Below the pieces are notes generated by a model that did no database searches, was not told where the DNA came from, and saw only the letters and a program-made list of their open reading frames with translations. From positions 310,001 to 374,000 of the forward strand of contig NZ_JBPAXY010000007.1 in the NCBI RefSeq assembly GCF_050897975.1: DNA of 64,000 bases, read 5' to 3'. Of this stretch, positions 32,731 to 42,073 are shown piece after piece. The position numbers and the translations under genes were made by a program. Each line of letters opens with the position of its first letter. Within the stretch, counting starts at the first letter, position 1. Origin of the DNA: Pseudooceanicola sp050897975 (lineage in GTDB: Bacteria; Pseudomonadota; Alphaproteobacteria; Rhodobacterales; Rhodobacteraceae).

Positions 32731-33780
32731 ATGACCAAAAACCTTCTGCCTTCCCGCCGCTGCGCCCTGGCGCTGACCCTGGCCACCGCCCTGGCGGGCA
32801 GCCTCGCGCCCCTGGCCGCCTCGGCCCAGGACGATGCGATCTGGACCATGATCACCGACCAGAACGGGTTGGGCGACCACGGGTTCAACGATCTGGCCAA
32901 GCTGGGCCTGGACCGCTCGGTCGAGGCCTTCGGCGGTCGCGCCCAGGTCATCCAGTCCACCGACCAGTCGCAGTTCGTGCCGAACCTGCTGCAAGCGGTC
33001 GCCGGTGGCGCCACCATGGTTGTGGGCGTGGGCTCGCTGTTGAACGACGCGGTGACCGAAGTGGCCCTGGATCGCCCCGAGGCGCATTTCACCCTGATCG
33101 ACGCCGTGTCGGTGGATGACGATGGCAACCCGCTGCCCAACGTCGCCTCGGTGACCTTCCGCGAACAGGAGGCGGCCTTCCTGGCGGGCATGGTCGCGGC
33201 GATGACCACCCAAAGCGATCACATCGGTTTCATCGGCGGCATGGAAACCCCGCCCGTCGTGCGCTTCCTGACCGGTTACACCGCGGGCATCGCCACCGTG
33301 AACCCCGAGATCGAAGTGGCCCATGCCTTCGTCGGCTCGTTCCGCGACCCGGCCAAGGCCAAGGTTCTGGCCGAGGGCATGTTCGACGCCGGTGTCGATG
33401 TGATCATGGACGTGGCCGGCGGCGGGGGCCGGGGCATCTATGATGCCGTCATCGCCGAGGGCGAAGGCACCTGGGCCATCTCGGTGGACACCTGCAAGGG
33501 CCACCTGGCGCCCGACAACTTCCTGACCGCCGCGGTCAAGGACGTGGCCGGTGCCGTCTTCTACGAGAACAAGGCCCTGGTCGAAGGCACCTTCGTTGGC
33601 GGCCCGCAGTCGCTGGGCCTGGCCGAGGGCGCCGTGGGCCTGTGCGCCGACAATATCGACGAGATCCCCGCCGAGATCATGGAAAAGATCGAAGCCGTCC
33701 AGGCCAAGATCGTGGCGGGCGAGCTGGTCATCCCCGGCACCTATGAAGAGCTCGACGCCTTCGAGCCCGGCGCCCTGTGA
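32731..33780 (+). CDS. BMP-family (PnrA-like) ABC transporter substrate-binding protein
   Basis: A 349-aa periplasmic binding protein. Signal peptide: LALTLATALAGSLAPLAASA before QDDAIW. Mature BMP marks: GLGDHGFNDLAKLGLDR, then VGVGSLLNDAVTEVAL, FLAGMVAAMTT, IGFIGGMETPPVVRF and a C-terminal IPAEIMEKIEAVQAKI. BMP proteins bind purine nucleosides and related ligands. ATG at 32731 follows CGGAG; an open frame upstream from 32653 lies in the A/C-rich leader. GTGA overlap with the ATPase gene. Confidence 0.93.
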   Translation: MTKNLLPSRRCALALTLATALAGSLAPLAASAQDDAIWTMITDQNGLGDHGFNDLAKLGLDRSVEAFGGRAQVIQSTDQSQFVPNLLQAVAGGATMVVGVGSLLNDAVTEVALDRPEAHFTLIDAVSVDDDGNPLPNVASVTFREQEAAFLAGMVAAMTTQSDHIGFIGGMETPPVVRFLTGYTAGIATVNPEIEVAHAFVGSFRDPAKAKVLAEGMFDAGVDVIMDVAGGGGRGIYDAVIAEGEGTWAISVDTCKGHLAPDNFLTAAVKDVAGAVFYENKALVEGTFVGGPQSLGLAEGAVGLCADNIDEIPAEIMEKIEAVQAKIVAGELVIPGTYEELDAFEPGAL

Positions 33781-35387
33781 GCGGCGCGCCTGAAAACCAG
33801 ATCCCGGCCATCCACCTGGCCGGGATCGACAAGCGGTTCGGCGCGGTGCACGCCAACCGCGCCATCGACCTGCGCGTCGCACCTGGGTCGATCCATGGTC
33901 TGCTTGGCGAGAACGGCGCGGGCAAGTCGACGCTGATGAAGATCCTCTTCGGCATGATCCATGCCGATGCGGGCCGGGTCGAGATCGACGGCGCCCCCGT
34001 CTCCTTCCGCTCTTCCGCCGAGGCGCTGGCCGCCGGGATCGGCATGGTGCAGCAGCACTTTTCCCTGATCGGCGCCTTTTCGGTGGTCGAGAACCTGATC
34101 ATGGGCCGCGCCCGGGGCTCGGCCCTGTCGCGGCTGACGCGCAAGCTGGATCTGCCCGGCGCCGCCGCCCGCGCGGCCGAGCTGTCGGACCGCTTTGGTT
34201 TCGGCATCGACCCCTGGGCGAAGGTGTCCACCCTGTCGGTGGGCGCGCGCCAGAAGGTCGAGATCCTGAAGGCGCTTTGGGGCGGGGCCCGCACCCTGGT
34301 CCTGGACGAGCCGACCGCCGCCCTGTCGCCGCCCGAGGCCGACGAGCTGTACGCCGTGCTGGAAAAGCTGCGCGCCGAGGGCAGGACCATTGTTCTGATC
34401 AGCCACAAGATGCCCGAGATCATGCGCCTGTGCGACCGGGTCACCGTGCTGCGCGATGGCGCCGTGGTGGGCAATGCCGAGATCTCGGCGCTGGATACCA
34501 CCCAGCCCGAGGTGCGCGCCGAGCTGGAGGCGCGGATGGTCAACATGATGATTGGCCGCGAAAGCCCCGCCCTGCCGGATCGCGCCCCCAAGGAGGGGCC
34601 GCTGATCCTGGATGTGCGCGGGCTGAGCGATGGCCACCGCCTGGGGCCGCTGGACCTGCAACTGCACGGGGGCGAGATCGTCGCCGTGGTGGGGGTCGAG
34701 GGCAACGGCCAGTCCGAACTGGTCGATCTGCTGATGGGCCTGTCGAAACCCACCGACGGGCTGATCGCCATCGACAACCGCAATGTCACCGACTGGTCCA
34801 CCCAGAAACGCCTGGCCGCCGGGATCGCCCATATCAGCGAAGACCGGCACGCCACCGGCGTGGCCAATGACATGAGCCTCGCCGACAATGCCTCGATCGG
34901 GTATCTCGACGGCGAACCCTTCAGCCCCGGGCCCTGGTATCTGGCCTGGCGCGACCGGGTGCGCTTTACCGAGGTGCTGATCGAACGGCACAAGGTGCGC
35001 ACGCCCTCGGCCCTTCTGCCCATGTCCTCGCTGTCGGGCGGCAACCAGCAAAAGCTGGTGGTGGGTCGGGAACTGGCCCGCTCGCCCCGGCTGATGGTGG
35101 CGGCGCAGCCGACGCGCGGCCTGGATATCGGCTCGGCCTCGGCGGTGCACCACGCCCTTCTGGGCCTGCGCGATCGCGGCGCGGCGGTGCTGCTGCTGTC
35201 GCTGGACCTGGCAGAGGTCTTTGCCCTGGCCGACCGTCTGGTGGTGCTGCGCAAGGGCCGGATCGCGGGCGCCATGACGGCGGCGGAATTCGACATCGAC
35301 CAGATCGGCCGCTGGATGTCCGGCGCCCAGGATACAGCCCCTGACACAACGCCCGACGCGGCCCCCAAGAAACAGGAGGTCGCATGA
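33777..35387 (+). CDS. ABC transporter ATP-binding protein with two ATPase domains (nucleoside/sugar type)
   Basis: A 536-aa fused ATPase. Domain 1: Walker A GENGAGKSTLMKILFG, ARQKVEILKAL, Walker B TLVLDEPTAALSP and the SHKMPEIM H-loop. Domain 2 has a degenerate Walker A, VEGNGQSELVDLLMG, and an intact signature LSGGNQQKLVVGREL followed by AAQPTRGLDIG. Such asymmetric fusions power nucleoside (NupA/YufO-like) and sugar importers. GTG start overlapping the previous stop, and ATGA overlap with the next permease. Confidence 0.93.
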   Translation: MSGAPENQIPAIHLAGIDKRFGAVHANRAIDLRVAPGSIHGLLGENGAGKSTLMKILFGMIHADAGRVEIDGAPVSFRSSAEALAAGIGMVQQHFSLIGAFSVVENLIMGRARGSALSRLTRKLDLPGAAARAAELSDRFGFGIDPWAKVSTLSVGARQKVEILKALWGGARTLVLDEPTAALSPPEADELYAVLEKLRAEGRTIVLISHKMPEIMRLCDRVTVLRDGAVVGNAEISALDTTQPEVRAELEARMVNMMIGRESPALPDRAPKEGPLILDVRGLSDGHRLGPLDLQLHGGEIVAVVGVEGNGQSELVDLLMGLSKPTDGLIAIDNRNVTDWSTQKRLAAGIAHISEDRHATGVANDMSLADNASIGYLDGEPFSPGPWYLAWRDRVRFTEVLIERHKVRTPSALLPMSSLSGGNQQKLVVGRELARSPRLMVAAQPTRGLDIGSASAVHHALLGLRDRGAAVLLLSLDLAEVFALADRLVVLRKGRIAGAMTAAEFDIDQIGRWMSGAQDTAPDTTPDAAPKKQEVA

Positions 35388-36613
35388 TCTTCAAACGTCC
35401 GCCGCTGCCCCATGAGGGTGACCTGCGGCTAGATCCCGAAGTGCGCGCCGGTATCGAGGCGCGCCGCGCCCAACCCTTCTCGGTCGAGGCGATGCTGGCG
35501 CAGATGCGCGACGGCAGCCGCAGCGTCGCGGGCCGGGTGCTGGTCTTCGTCATCACCCTGGCGGCGGCGGTGATCTGCACGCTGCCCTTCCTGTTCCTGA
35601 CCGGCGCCGAGCTGGGCGTCACCCTCAGCGCCTTTCTGAACGGCAGCCTGGGCTCGAAATTCGCCTTTGCCGAGACCCTGGTGCAGATGATCCCGCTGCT
35701 GATCGCAGGGATGGCCGTGGCCATCTCGTTCCACGGGGGTCTTTTCAACATGGGGGTCGAGGGGCAGCTGATCTTCGGCGGCCTGGTGGCGGGCGTGATC
35801 GGTGCCACGGTCGAGGCGCCGCCGCTGGTCCTGTCGGTGCTGGTCCTGCTGGGCGGGGTCCTGGGCGGCGCGCTGGCCGCGCTGGTGCCGGCCCTGCTGA
35901 AGGCCTATCGCGGCGTGCATGAGGTGGTGACCACCATCATGATGAACTTCGTCGCCACCTATTTTGCCATCTATGCCGTGGCCCCCGCCGGGCCCTTCGT
36001 GGCCGCCACCCAGCCCTCGGCGACCGAGAAGATCCCCCGCGACGCGCGCCTGCCCATGGTCTGGGACGGCACCCGCCTGCACGCTGGGGTGATCATCGCC
36101 CTGGTCGCCGTGGTGGGCCTGTGGTGGCTTCTCTACCGCACGCCGCTTGGCTTCCGGATCCGCCTGATGGGCAAGAACGCGGGCGCCGCGCGCGCCAGCG
36201 GGGTCTCGGTCAAGCGCACGATCATCACCACGCTGCTGATCTCGGGCGGCTTTGGCGGCCTGGCGGGCGCGGTGCAGGTGCTGGGCGTCTATGGCCGTTT
36301 CTTCGATGCCTTCTCGGCCGGCTACGGCTGGGACGCCATCGCGGTGGCCCTGCTGGCCGCGCTGTCGCCCTTCGCGCTGATCGTTTCGGCCTTCTTCTTT
36401 GCCATGCTGGATAGCGGCGCGGTGCAGATGCAGGCCGTGGCCGGGGTCAGCCGCGAGATGGTCGGCGTCGTCTCGGGTCTGGTCGTGGCCTTTGTCGCCA
36501 TCCAGCCCTGGCTGCTGCACGGCCTGGACCGGATGCGCAGCCGCCGCCGCAGCCGCCGTGACAGTGCCCCTGCGGCCTCCGCCCCCCTGACCGACACCGG
36601 AGACGCGACATGA
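35384..36613 (+). CDS. Nucleoside-type ABC transporter permease 1
   Basis: A 409-aa inner-membrane permease, about nine to ten helices. A polar N terminus of about 50 residues precedes the first helix. Typical landmarks: FHGGLFNMGVEGQLIFGGLVAG, VHEVVTTIMMNFVATYFAIY, and RLMGKNAGAARASGVSVKRT (coupling loop). A Ser/Arg-rich tail ends the protein. NupB/YufP-like. ATGA overlap with the second permease. Confidence 0.92.
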   Translation: MIFKRPPLPHEGDLRLDPEVRAGIEARRAQPFSVEAMLAQMRDGSRSVAGRVLVFVITLAAAVICTLPFLFLTGAELGVTLSAFLNGSLGSKFAFAETLVQMIPLLIAGMAVAISFHGGLFNMGVEGQLIFGGLVAGVIGATVEAPPLVLSVLVLLGGVLGGALAALVPALLKAYRGVHEVVTTIMMNFVATYFAIYAVAPAGPFVAATQPSATEKIPRDARLPMVWDGTRLHAGVIIALVAVVGLWWLLYRTPLGFRIRLMGKNAGAARASGVSVKRTIITTLLISGGFGGLAGAVQVLGVYGRFFDAFSAGYGWDAIAVALLAALSPFALIVSAFFFAMLDSGAVQMQAVAGVSREMVGVVSGLVVAFVAIQPWLLHGLDRMRSRRRSRRDSAPAASAPLTDTGDAT

Positions 36614-37533
36614 GCGATTTCTTCACCATTGCCCTTTTCGCCTCGGCCCTGCACCTGGCGGTGCCGATCATCCTGCCGATGCTGGGCGGCCTGCTGTGCG
36701 AACGCTCTGGCGTGATCAACATCGGGCTGGAGGGGATGATGCTGGGCGGCGCCTTTGGCGCCGTGGCCTTCAGCTATGTCACCGGCAATCCCTGGCTGGG
36801 CCTGCTGGGCGCCGTGGGCACCGGGCTTTTGTCGGGGATGCTGCTGGCCACCATGTCGGTGCTGCTGCGCGGCGACCAGGTGATCGGCGCCACGGCGTTG
36901 AACCTGATCGGCGCGGGGCTGACCGCCGCCCTGGTGCCGATCATCTGGGGCATCGACGGCACCACGCCCTCGGTGCCCAAGGTGCCGACGCCGGAACTGC
37001 CCCTGGTCGGGCAGATCCCGCTGGTGGGCCCGCTGCTGGCCGAGCTGTCGCTGATCGACCTGATCGCCTTTGCCCTGGTGGGCGCCGTCTGGTGGGTGCT
37101 GATGCGTACCGACATGGGCCTGCGCCTGCGCGCCTGCGGCGAAAGCGCCGCCGCCGCCGATGCCGCCGGGATCGACGTGACCCGGGTGCGCTTCATCGCC
37201 GTCACTCTGTCGGGGGTGCTGGCCGCACTGGGCGGGGCCTATCTGTCGATCGTCACGCTGGATCTGTTCCAGGCCTCGATGACCCAGGGGCGCGGCTTCC
37301 TTGCGCTGGCCGCCATGGTCTTTGGCAAATGGCGTGTCGGCCCGGCCTTCCTGGTCTGCCTGGGCTTCGGCCTGGCCGATGCCGTGGCCCTGCGCGCCCA
37401 GATCTTCACCCATGACCTGCCGCATGACCTGCTCTTCGCGCTGCCCTATGTGCTGGCGCTGGTCGCGCTGGCCACCTTCGTTGGACGGGCCACTGGCCCC
37501 GCTGACGTGGGCAAACCCTTCCGCCGGGCCTGA
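36610..37533 (+). CDS. Nucleoside-type ABC transporter permease 2
   Basis: A 307-aa inner-membrane permease with about eight helices. Landmarks: ERSGVINIGLEGMMLGGAFGA, GDQVIGATALNLIGAGLTA, RACGESAAAADAAGIDVTRV (coupling loop), and TLDLFQASMTQGRGFLALAAMV. NupC/YufQ-like partner of permease 1. Completes the four-gene importer; the Rieske oxygenase gene follows after 29 bases. Confidence 0.93.
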   Translation: MSDFFTIALFASALHLAVPIILPMLGGLLCERSGVINIGLEGMMLGGAFGAVAFSYVTGNPWLGLLGAVGTGLLSGMLLATMSVLLRGDQVIGATALNLIGAGLTAALVPIIWGIDGTTPSVPKVPTPELPLVGQIPLVGPLLAELSLIDLIAFALVGAVWWVLMRTDMGLRLRACGESAAAADAAGIDVTRVRFIAVTLSGVLAALGGAYLSIVTLDLFQASMTQGRGFLALAAMVFGKWRVGPAFLVCLGFGLADAVALRAQIFTHDLPHDLLFALPYVLALVALATFVGRATGPADVGKPFRRA

Positions 37534-37562
37534 GGCCCGCCCCAAGATCACGGAGACGTCCC

Positions 37563-38624
37563 ATGTATGTCAGTGAAATTCCCGCCCTGCGCGACTATTG
37601 GTATCCGGTCGCCTACAGCAGCGATCTGACCGACGCGCCCCGCGCCGTGCGCCTTTTGTCGGACAACTATGTCATCTGGCGCGGCGCGGGTGGCAAGGTG
37701 GCCTGCGCCGTCGACGAATGCCCGCACCGCGCCGCCCGCCTGTCGCAAGGCTGGGTCGAGGGGGGCGACATCATCTGCCCCTACCACGGCTGGGCCTTCA
37801 ACGGCTCGGGCGCCTGCACCCGCATCCCGCAGAACGACGCCGACAAGCCGATCCCGCCGCGCGCCCGAACCCTGCCCATGCTGGTGGAAGAGAAATACGG
37901 GCTGATCTGGGTCTGCGTGGGGATGCCCCGCGAAGACATCCCCGTGCTGCCGGAACTGGAGGAGGGCGGCTTTACCCTGATCCACGAGATGATGGAGGTC
38001 TGGGACACCTCGGCGCCGCGGGTCATCGACAATGCGCTGGATATCTCGCATGTCGCCTGGACGCACCGGAACACCATCGGCGACAGCAACGCCTCGCAAT
38101 TCGAAAGCTTCGAGATCTTCCGCGACGGCCACGACCTGTCGGCGCGCATCAGCTATCGCGCTCGGGTGACCGAGGCGCTGCGCAAAAATACCGGGCTGAC
38201 GGGTGACTATACGATCCGGGTGACCAACTCGCAGCTGGTGCAGCCGCTGATGTACAAGGACGTGATGGAGTATGAGAACGGGTTGCGCCACGTCCTCTAC
38301 AAGACCGCCACGCCGGTGGACGACAGCCACACCCTGTTCTGCCAGTTCATTGCCCGCAACGACAACCCGGATGCGGAGAAGGTGGCGGGGATCGTCGCCC
38401 TCGACCGCCGCATCCAGTCCGAGGACAAGGAACTGCTGGCGGGCGTCCGCCCCGAGTTCCCCCTGGACATGCAGACCGAGATGCACACCCGCGCCGACCG
38501 GATGACGGTGGAATACCGCAAGATCCTGGCGGAACTGGCGGCGGAAAACTCGGACGTGACCCCGGACGAGGCCTGGGCGCGGCCCTTCCTTGCATCGGTC
38601 AAGGCCCAGCGATCCCCGCGCTGA
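37563..38624 (+). CDS. Rieske-type aromatic/N-heterocycle oxygenase, terminal component
   Basis: A 353-aa non-haem iron oxygenase. Rieske cluster ligands C53-x-H55 and C72-x2-H75 (DECPHRAA, ICPYHGWAF). The catalytic iron site is NALDISHVAWTHRN with H163 and H168 and a nearby Asp. Length and layout match the vanillate O-demethylase/N-demethylase (NdmA-like) branch rather than two-subunit dioxygenases. No reductase gene is next to it, so electrons must come from elsewhere. Terminal position in a nucleoside-transport operon suggests oxidative N- or O-dealkylation of a base; this is inference. Confidence 0.88.
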   Translation: MYVSEIPALRDYWYPVAYSSDLTDAPRAVRLLSDNYVIWRGAGGKVACAVDECPHRAARLSQGWVEGGDIICPYHGWAFNGSGACTRIPQNDADKPIPPRARTLPMLVEEKYGLIWVCVGMPREDIPVLPELEEGGFTLIHEMMEVWDTSAPRVIDNALDISHVAWTHRNTIGDSNASQFESFEIFRDGHDLSARISYRARVTEALRKNTGLTGDYTIRVTNSQLVQPLMYKDVMEYENGLRHVLYKTATPVDDSHTLFCQFIARNDNPDAEKVAGIVALDRRIQSEDKELLAGVRPEFPLDMQTEMHTRADRMTVEYRKILAELAAENSDVTPDEAWARPFLASVKAQRSPR

Positions 38625-38631
38625 GCCTGCT

Positions 38632-38678
38632 GCATGACCGCGGCCAACATCCCAATGCCGCCGCGGTCATGCCCTTTT
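38632..38678 (+). terminator. Terminator of the kinase/transporter/oxygenase operon
   Basis: Perfect 13-bp stem GCATGACCGCGGC (38632-38644) / GCCGCGGTCATGC (38660-38672), 15-base loop, then CCTTTT, starting 8 bases after the oxygenase stop. Confidence 0.88.
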
Positions 38679-38688
38679 CCGCGCTGCC

Positions 38689-39090
38689 TTAGCGGTCGCA
38701 GTTGATCATCCAGGGCACGCCGAAGCGATCCCGGCAGGTGCCGAAGCCCCGCGCCCAAAAGTTCGGCGCGAAGGGCAGGATCACCTCGCCCCGGTCCGAC
38801 AGGCGCAGGAACAGGTGATGGGCGACCTCAAGGTCTTCGTCGTCAATCTCCAGCGCGAAACCGGAATAGTGGATCGGCCCCTCGCTTTCGTCGCGGTCGG
38901 ACACCATGATCTCGGCATAGCGCGAGGTCAGGTGGCCATGCATCAGCCAGTGATGCTTGTCCCGCGGCAGGGGCGGGGGCTCTGGCATGTCGGCATAGGT
39001 CAGCACATGCTCGACCTCACCCTCCAGCACATCGGCATAGAAATTCAGGGCAAAGCGCGCCTGGCCGTTGAAGAACAGGTAAATGGACAT
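38689..39090 (-). CDS. VOC / PhnB-like glyoxalase-superfamily protein
   Basis: A 133-aa protein of the VOC fold: MSIYLFFNGQARFALNFYAD, EGEVEHVLTY, HGHLTSRYAEIMVSD, and the C-terminal FWARGFGTCRDRFGVPWMIN typical of PhnB/DUF1428-like proteins (FGxxxDxFGxxWMI). Members often bind no conserved metal and lack a known reaction. I start at the ATG at 39090; an in-frame start at 39147 would add 19 residues. The ribosome site is weak. Confidence 0.83.
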   Translation of the reverse strand: MSIYLFFNGQARFALNFYADVLEGEVEHVLTYADMPEPPPLPRDKHHWLMHGHLTSRYAEIMVSDRDESEGPIHYSGFALEIDDEDLEVAHHLFLRLSDRGEVILPFAPNFWARGFGTCRDRFGVPWMINCDR

Positions 39091-39218
39091 CTGAAAATTC
39101 CCGGTCACGTCTCCGAAACGGAGAGGACCCCCACCAATGCCCATCATATCACGGATCGGCTTGCGACAAAGCCCCTTGGGATTTATGAGGCGCAGGAACC
39201 TTAGATTGGAGTAACGCC

Positions 39219-40316
39219 ATGGGCTTTCGGATGGGCATCGTGGGGCTGCCGAATGTCGGCAAGTCGACCCTGTTCAACGCGCTGACCAAGACCGCTGCGG
39301 CCCAGGCCGCCAACTTCCCCTTCTGCACGATCGAACCGAACGTGGGCGAGGTGAACGTACCGGACCGCCGTCTGGACGCCCTGGCCGAGATCGCCGGATC
39401 GAAGCAGATCATCCCGGCGCGGATGACCTTCGTTGACATCGCGGGCCTGGTGAAGGGCGCGAGCCAGGGCGAGGGCCTGGGCAACCAGTTCCTGGCCAAC
39501 ATCCGGGAAACCGACGCCATCGCCCATGTGCTGCGCTGCTTCGAGGACGGGGACATCACCCACGTCGAGGGCCGCGTCGACCCCGTCGCCGATGCCGAGG
39601 TGATCGAGACCGAGCTGATGCTGGCCGATCTGGAAAGCATCGAAAAGCGCCGTGCCAACCTGGTGCGCAAGCTGAAGGGCAACGACAAGGAAGCGCAGCA
39701 GCAGGACCGCCTGCTGGCCGCCGCCCAGGCCGCGCTGGAAGACGGCAAGCCCGCCCGCACGGTCGAGGTGGACGCCGAGGACCTGAAGGCCTGGAAGATG
39801 CTGCAACTGCTGACCTCCAAACCTGTCCTCTACGTCTGCAACGTGAACGAGGAAGACGCCGCCAAGGGCAATGATTTCTCGGCCGCGGTCGAAAAGATGG
39901 CGGCAGAGCAGGGCGCGGGCACCGTGCTGATCTCTGCCCGGATCGAGGAAGAGATCAGCCAGCTCGACGCCGAAGAGGCCGAGATGTTCCTGGGCGAGAT
40001 GGGTCTGGAAGAGGCGGGCCTCGATCGCCTGATCCGCGCGGGCTACGAGCTGCTGCACCTCGAGACCTATTTCACCGTGGGCCCGAAAGAGGCGCGGGCC
40101 TGGACGATCAAGCAGGGCACCATGGCGCCCCAGGCCGCCGGCGTGATCCACGGCGATTTCGAGAAGGGCTTCATCCGGGCCGAGACCATCGCCTTTGACG
40201 ACTACATCGCCTGCAAGGGCGAAAGCGGCGCCAAGGAAGCGGGCAAGATGCGTGCCGAGGGCAAGGCTTATATGGTCAAGGACGGCGACGTCCTGCACTT
40301 CCTCTTCAACACCTGA
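39219..40316 (+). CDS. ychF: Redox-regulated ribosome-associated GTPase/ATPase YchF
   Basis: A 365-aa Obg-family protein. G1 is GLPNVGKSTLFNAL (residues 8-21), G3 FVDIAGLVKGAS, and the variant NVNEED replaces NKxD, which explains ATP preference in this family. A helical insert lies about 130-210, and a C-terminal TGS domain contains YFTVGPKEARAW and IHGDFEKGFIRAE. Universal and linked to translation and stress tolerance. Separate transcript with terminator 40372-40406. Confidence 0.97.
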   Translation: MGFRMGIVGLPNVGKSTLFNALTKTAAAQAANFPFCTIEPNVGEVNVPDRRLDALAEIAGSKQIIPARMTFVDIAGLVKGASQGEGLGNQFLANIRETDAIAHVLRCFEDGDITHVEGRVDPVADAEVIETELMLADLESIEKRRANLVRKLKGNDKEAQQQDRLLAAAQAALEDGKPARTVEVDAEDLKAWKMLQLLTSKPVLYVCNVNEEDAAKGNDFSAAVEKMAAEQGAGTVLISARIEEEISQLDAEEAEMFLGEMGLEEAGLDRLIRAGYELLHLETYFTVGPKEARAWTIKQGTMAPQAAGVIHGDFEKGFIRAETIAFDDYIACKGESGAKEAGKMRAEGKAYMVKDGDVLHFLFNT

Positions 40317-40371
40317 GGCCGTCGGGGCGCCGCGCCTGCCGGACCGCGCCCCGGATGCCGCTGGCCTTGCC

Positions 40372-40406
40372 AAAGCCGCCCCCAACCGGGGCGGCTTTGT
40401 CCTTTC
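40372..40406 (+). terminator. Terminator of ychF
   Basis: AAAGCCGCCCC (40372-40382), loop CAACC, GGGGCGGCTTT (40388-40398), followed by GTCCTTTCC. Perfect 11-bp stem about 55 bases after the stop. Confidence 0.85.
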
Positions 40407-40528
40407 CGCCCCTCTTCCGGGCCCTGGTCCCCGCCAGACCGCCCCCGGTGTTTTCCTGCCCCGACTTTTTGCCTGCCCGTCCACTTTCGCCTTGTACTCT
40501 CTGGCTTGGCTTCGATATACGCGTCGAC

Positions 40529-40618
40529 GGAGACGTGGCCGAGTGGTCGAAGGCGCTCCCCTGCTAAGGGAGTAGGCGGGAAACCGTCTCGAGGGTTCGA
40601 ATCCCTTCGTCTCCGCCA
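40529..40618 (+). tRNA. tRNA-Ser(GCT)
   Basis: 90 nt including encoded CCA. Acceptor GGAGACG/CGTCTCC, discriminator G, long variable arm as in class II tRNAs, anticodon loop CTGCTAA on stem CTCCC/GGGAG giving GCT. T-loop GTTCGAATC. The 3' end (from 40605) doubles as the attachment site of the integrative element; the tRNA stays intact because the element carries the replaced 3' bases. Confidence 0.96.
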
Positions 40619-40620
40619 CC
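40605..40620 (+). repeat. attL, 16-bp core repeat in tRNA-Ser
   Basis: CTTCGTCTCCGCCACC, covering the tRNA 3' acceptor strand and CCA. Identical to 50666-50681; flanking bases differ on both sides. Confidence 0.92.
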
Positions 40621-40768
40621 CAATCATTCAAGTTGATACAGTGTGGCCCGTTAAAGGCCATATTTTTCAGGCACTTTCCGTGATCGCGAACAAACTGTTG
40701 TACGATTGGGGCCTAGTGCGTGCGATAAAATGTGATTACTTTTGGCGGGTATTTTGGAGGGTGCGCCG

Positions 40769-42073
40769 ATGCCGAAGGTAGCAAAAGAGCTGTCTGCGTT
40801 AGAGATCAAGCGTCTCGAACATCCGGGAAAGGGTATCAATCATACGGTTGCAGTCGGCGGTGTTGCGGGCTTGATGCTCCAAATCACTCCCAATAGCGGC
40901 AAGACTTGGCTTCTGCGGACTGTTGTCGGTGCGAAGCGGCGCGAGTTTGGGCTGGGGGGATATCCGGAGGTCTCGCTTGCGGCAGCCAGAGATCGTGCGC
41001 GAGAGCTCAAGGGAAGAATCAGAGAGGGCATAGACCCGACTGAAGAACGTAAAGCTCACAAGGCAGCACTGATCGCTGCCCAGCGCCGGGGGATGACCTT
41101 CGAAGATGCTGTTGAGAAATACTTGAGTGCCAAGCTCGACCAATACAAGAACCCGAAGCATCGCCAACAGTGGCGCAACACCCTACACACCTACGCTATG
41201 CCCGAGCTGGGCTCGATGCTGGTCCAAGACATCGTCGTGCAGGACGTTCTGCGCGTACTGCAGCCCATTTGGCTTGAGCGGACTGAAACAGCTTCTCGGC
41301 TTCGCGGACGTATTGAAGCAGTGTTGAGCTGGGCTACGGTTTCTGGACACAGATCGGGCGATAACCCTGCGCGCTGGGCCGGTAACCTCAAGGAGCTGTT
41401 GCCTGCTCCTAGCCGGGTGGCAAAAGAGGAAAACCATCCGGCCCTTCAGCTTTCTGACGTTCAGAGATGGGTTGTGGGGCTGCGCTCCATGGAAGGAATG
41501 GGGCGACTTGCGCTTGAGTTTGCGCTTCTCACCGCTGCTCGCTCACAGGAGGTGCGGGGAGCGCGGTGGGATGAAGTCGACTTTGAAAAGTCGCTCTGGG
41601 TTATCCCCGCAGAGCGCATGAAGCGAGCGCGGGAGCACCGAGTGCCTTTGTCTGATGTAGCCATGAGGCATCTGGCCAGCACGCCACGCTTTGAAGGTAG
41701 CGATCTGATTTTCCCAGCGCCTCGCGGTGGGATGCTGTCCGATATGACATTGAGTGCCGCAATGAAACGGCTCCACGAGGCTGACCTAAAGGAGGGTGGT
41801 GCGGGGTACTCGGACCGGGTCTCCGGTCGCTCCGCCGTGCCTCATGGTCTTAGAAGCACTTTTCGGGATTGGGTCGCGGAGTGCACTGGCTTTCCCGGGG
41901 ACATGGCGGAAGTCGCTTTGGCCCATAAGGTTTCGAACGCGGTTGAAGCAGCGTATCGCCGGGGTGACATGATCAAGAAGCGCCGGGCGATGATGCAGGC
42001 TTGGGCGGAGTTTGTCGATGGACGCATCCTCGCTGCCAATGTGGTATCGCTTGTTGGAAGCGTGGAACGATGA
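40769..42073 (+). CDS. int: Tyrosine-type site-specific integrase
   Basis: A 434-aa P4-type integrase. N-terminal DUF4102 arm-binding domain (about 1-95, with WLLRTVVGAKRREFGLGGYP), SAM-like core-binding domain (about 100-200), and catalytic domain with Arg258 (TAARSQEVRG), H359-x2-R362 (PHGLRSTFRDW), a second His in ALAHKV, and the nucleophile Tyr396 (AAYRRGD). It joins the element circle to the tRNA-Ser 3' end. ATG at 40769 follows GGAGGG; an open frame begins at 40742. Its stop overlaps the next gene (ATGA). Confidence 0.95.
   Translation: MPKVAKELSALEIKRLEHPGKGINHTVAVGGVAGLMLQITPNSGKTWLLRTVVGAKRREFGLGGYPEVSLAAARDRARELKGRIREGIDPTEERKAHKAALIAAQRRGMTFEDAVEKYLSAKLDQYKNPKHRQQWRNTLHTYAMPELGSMLVQDIVVQDVLRVLQPIWLERTETASRLRGRIEAVLSWATVSGHRSGDNPARWAGNLKELLPAPSRVAKEENHPALQLSDVQRWVVGLRSMEGMGRLALEFALLTAARSQEVRGARWDEVDFEKSLWVIPAERMKRAREHRVPLSDVAMRHLASTPRFEGSDLIFPAPRGGMLSDMTLSAAMKRLHEADLKEGGAGYSDRVSGRSAVPHGLRSTFRDWVAECTGFPGDMAEVALAHKVSNAVEAAYRRGDMIKKRRAMMQAWAEFVDGRILAANVVSLVGSVER

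Noticed and set aside
31699..33882. Open frame of about 730 codons on the minus strand
   Set aside because: Antisense to the PfkB, LOG and BMP genes.
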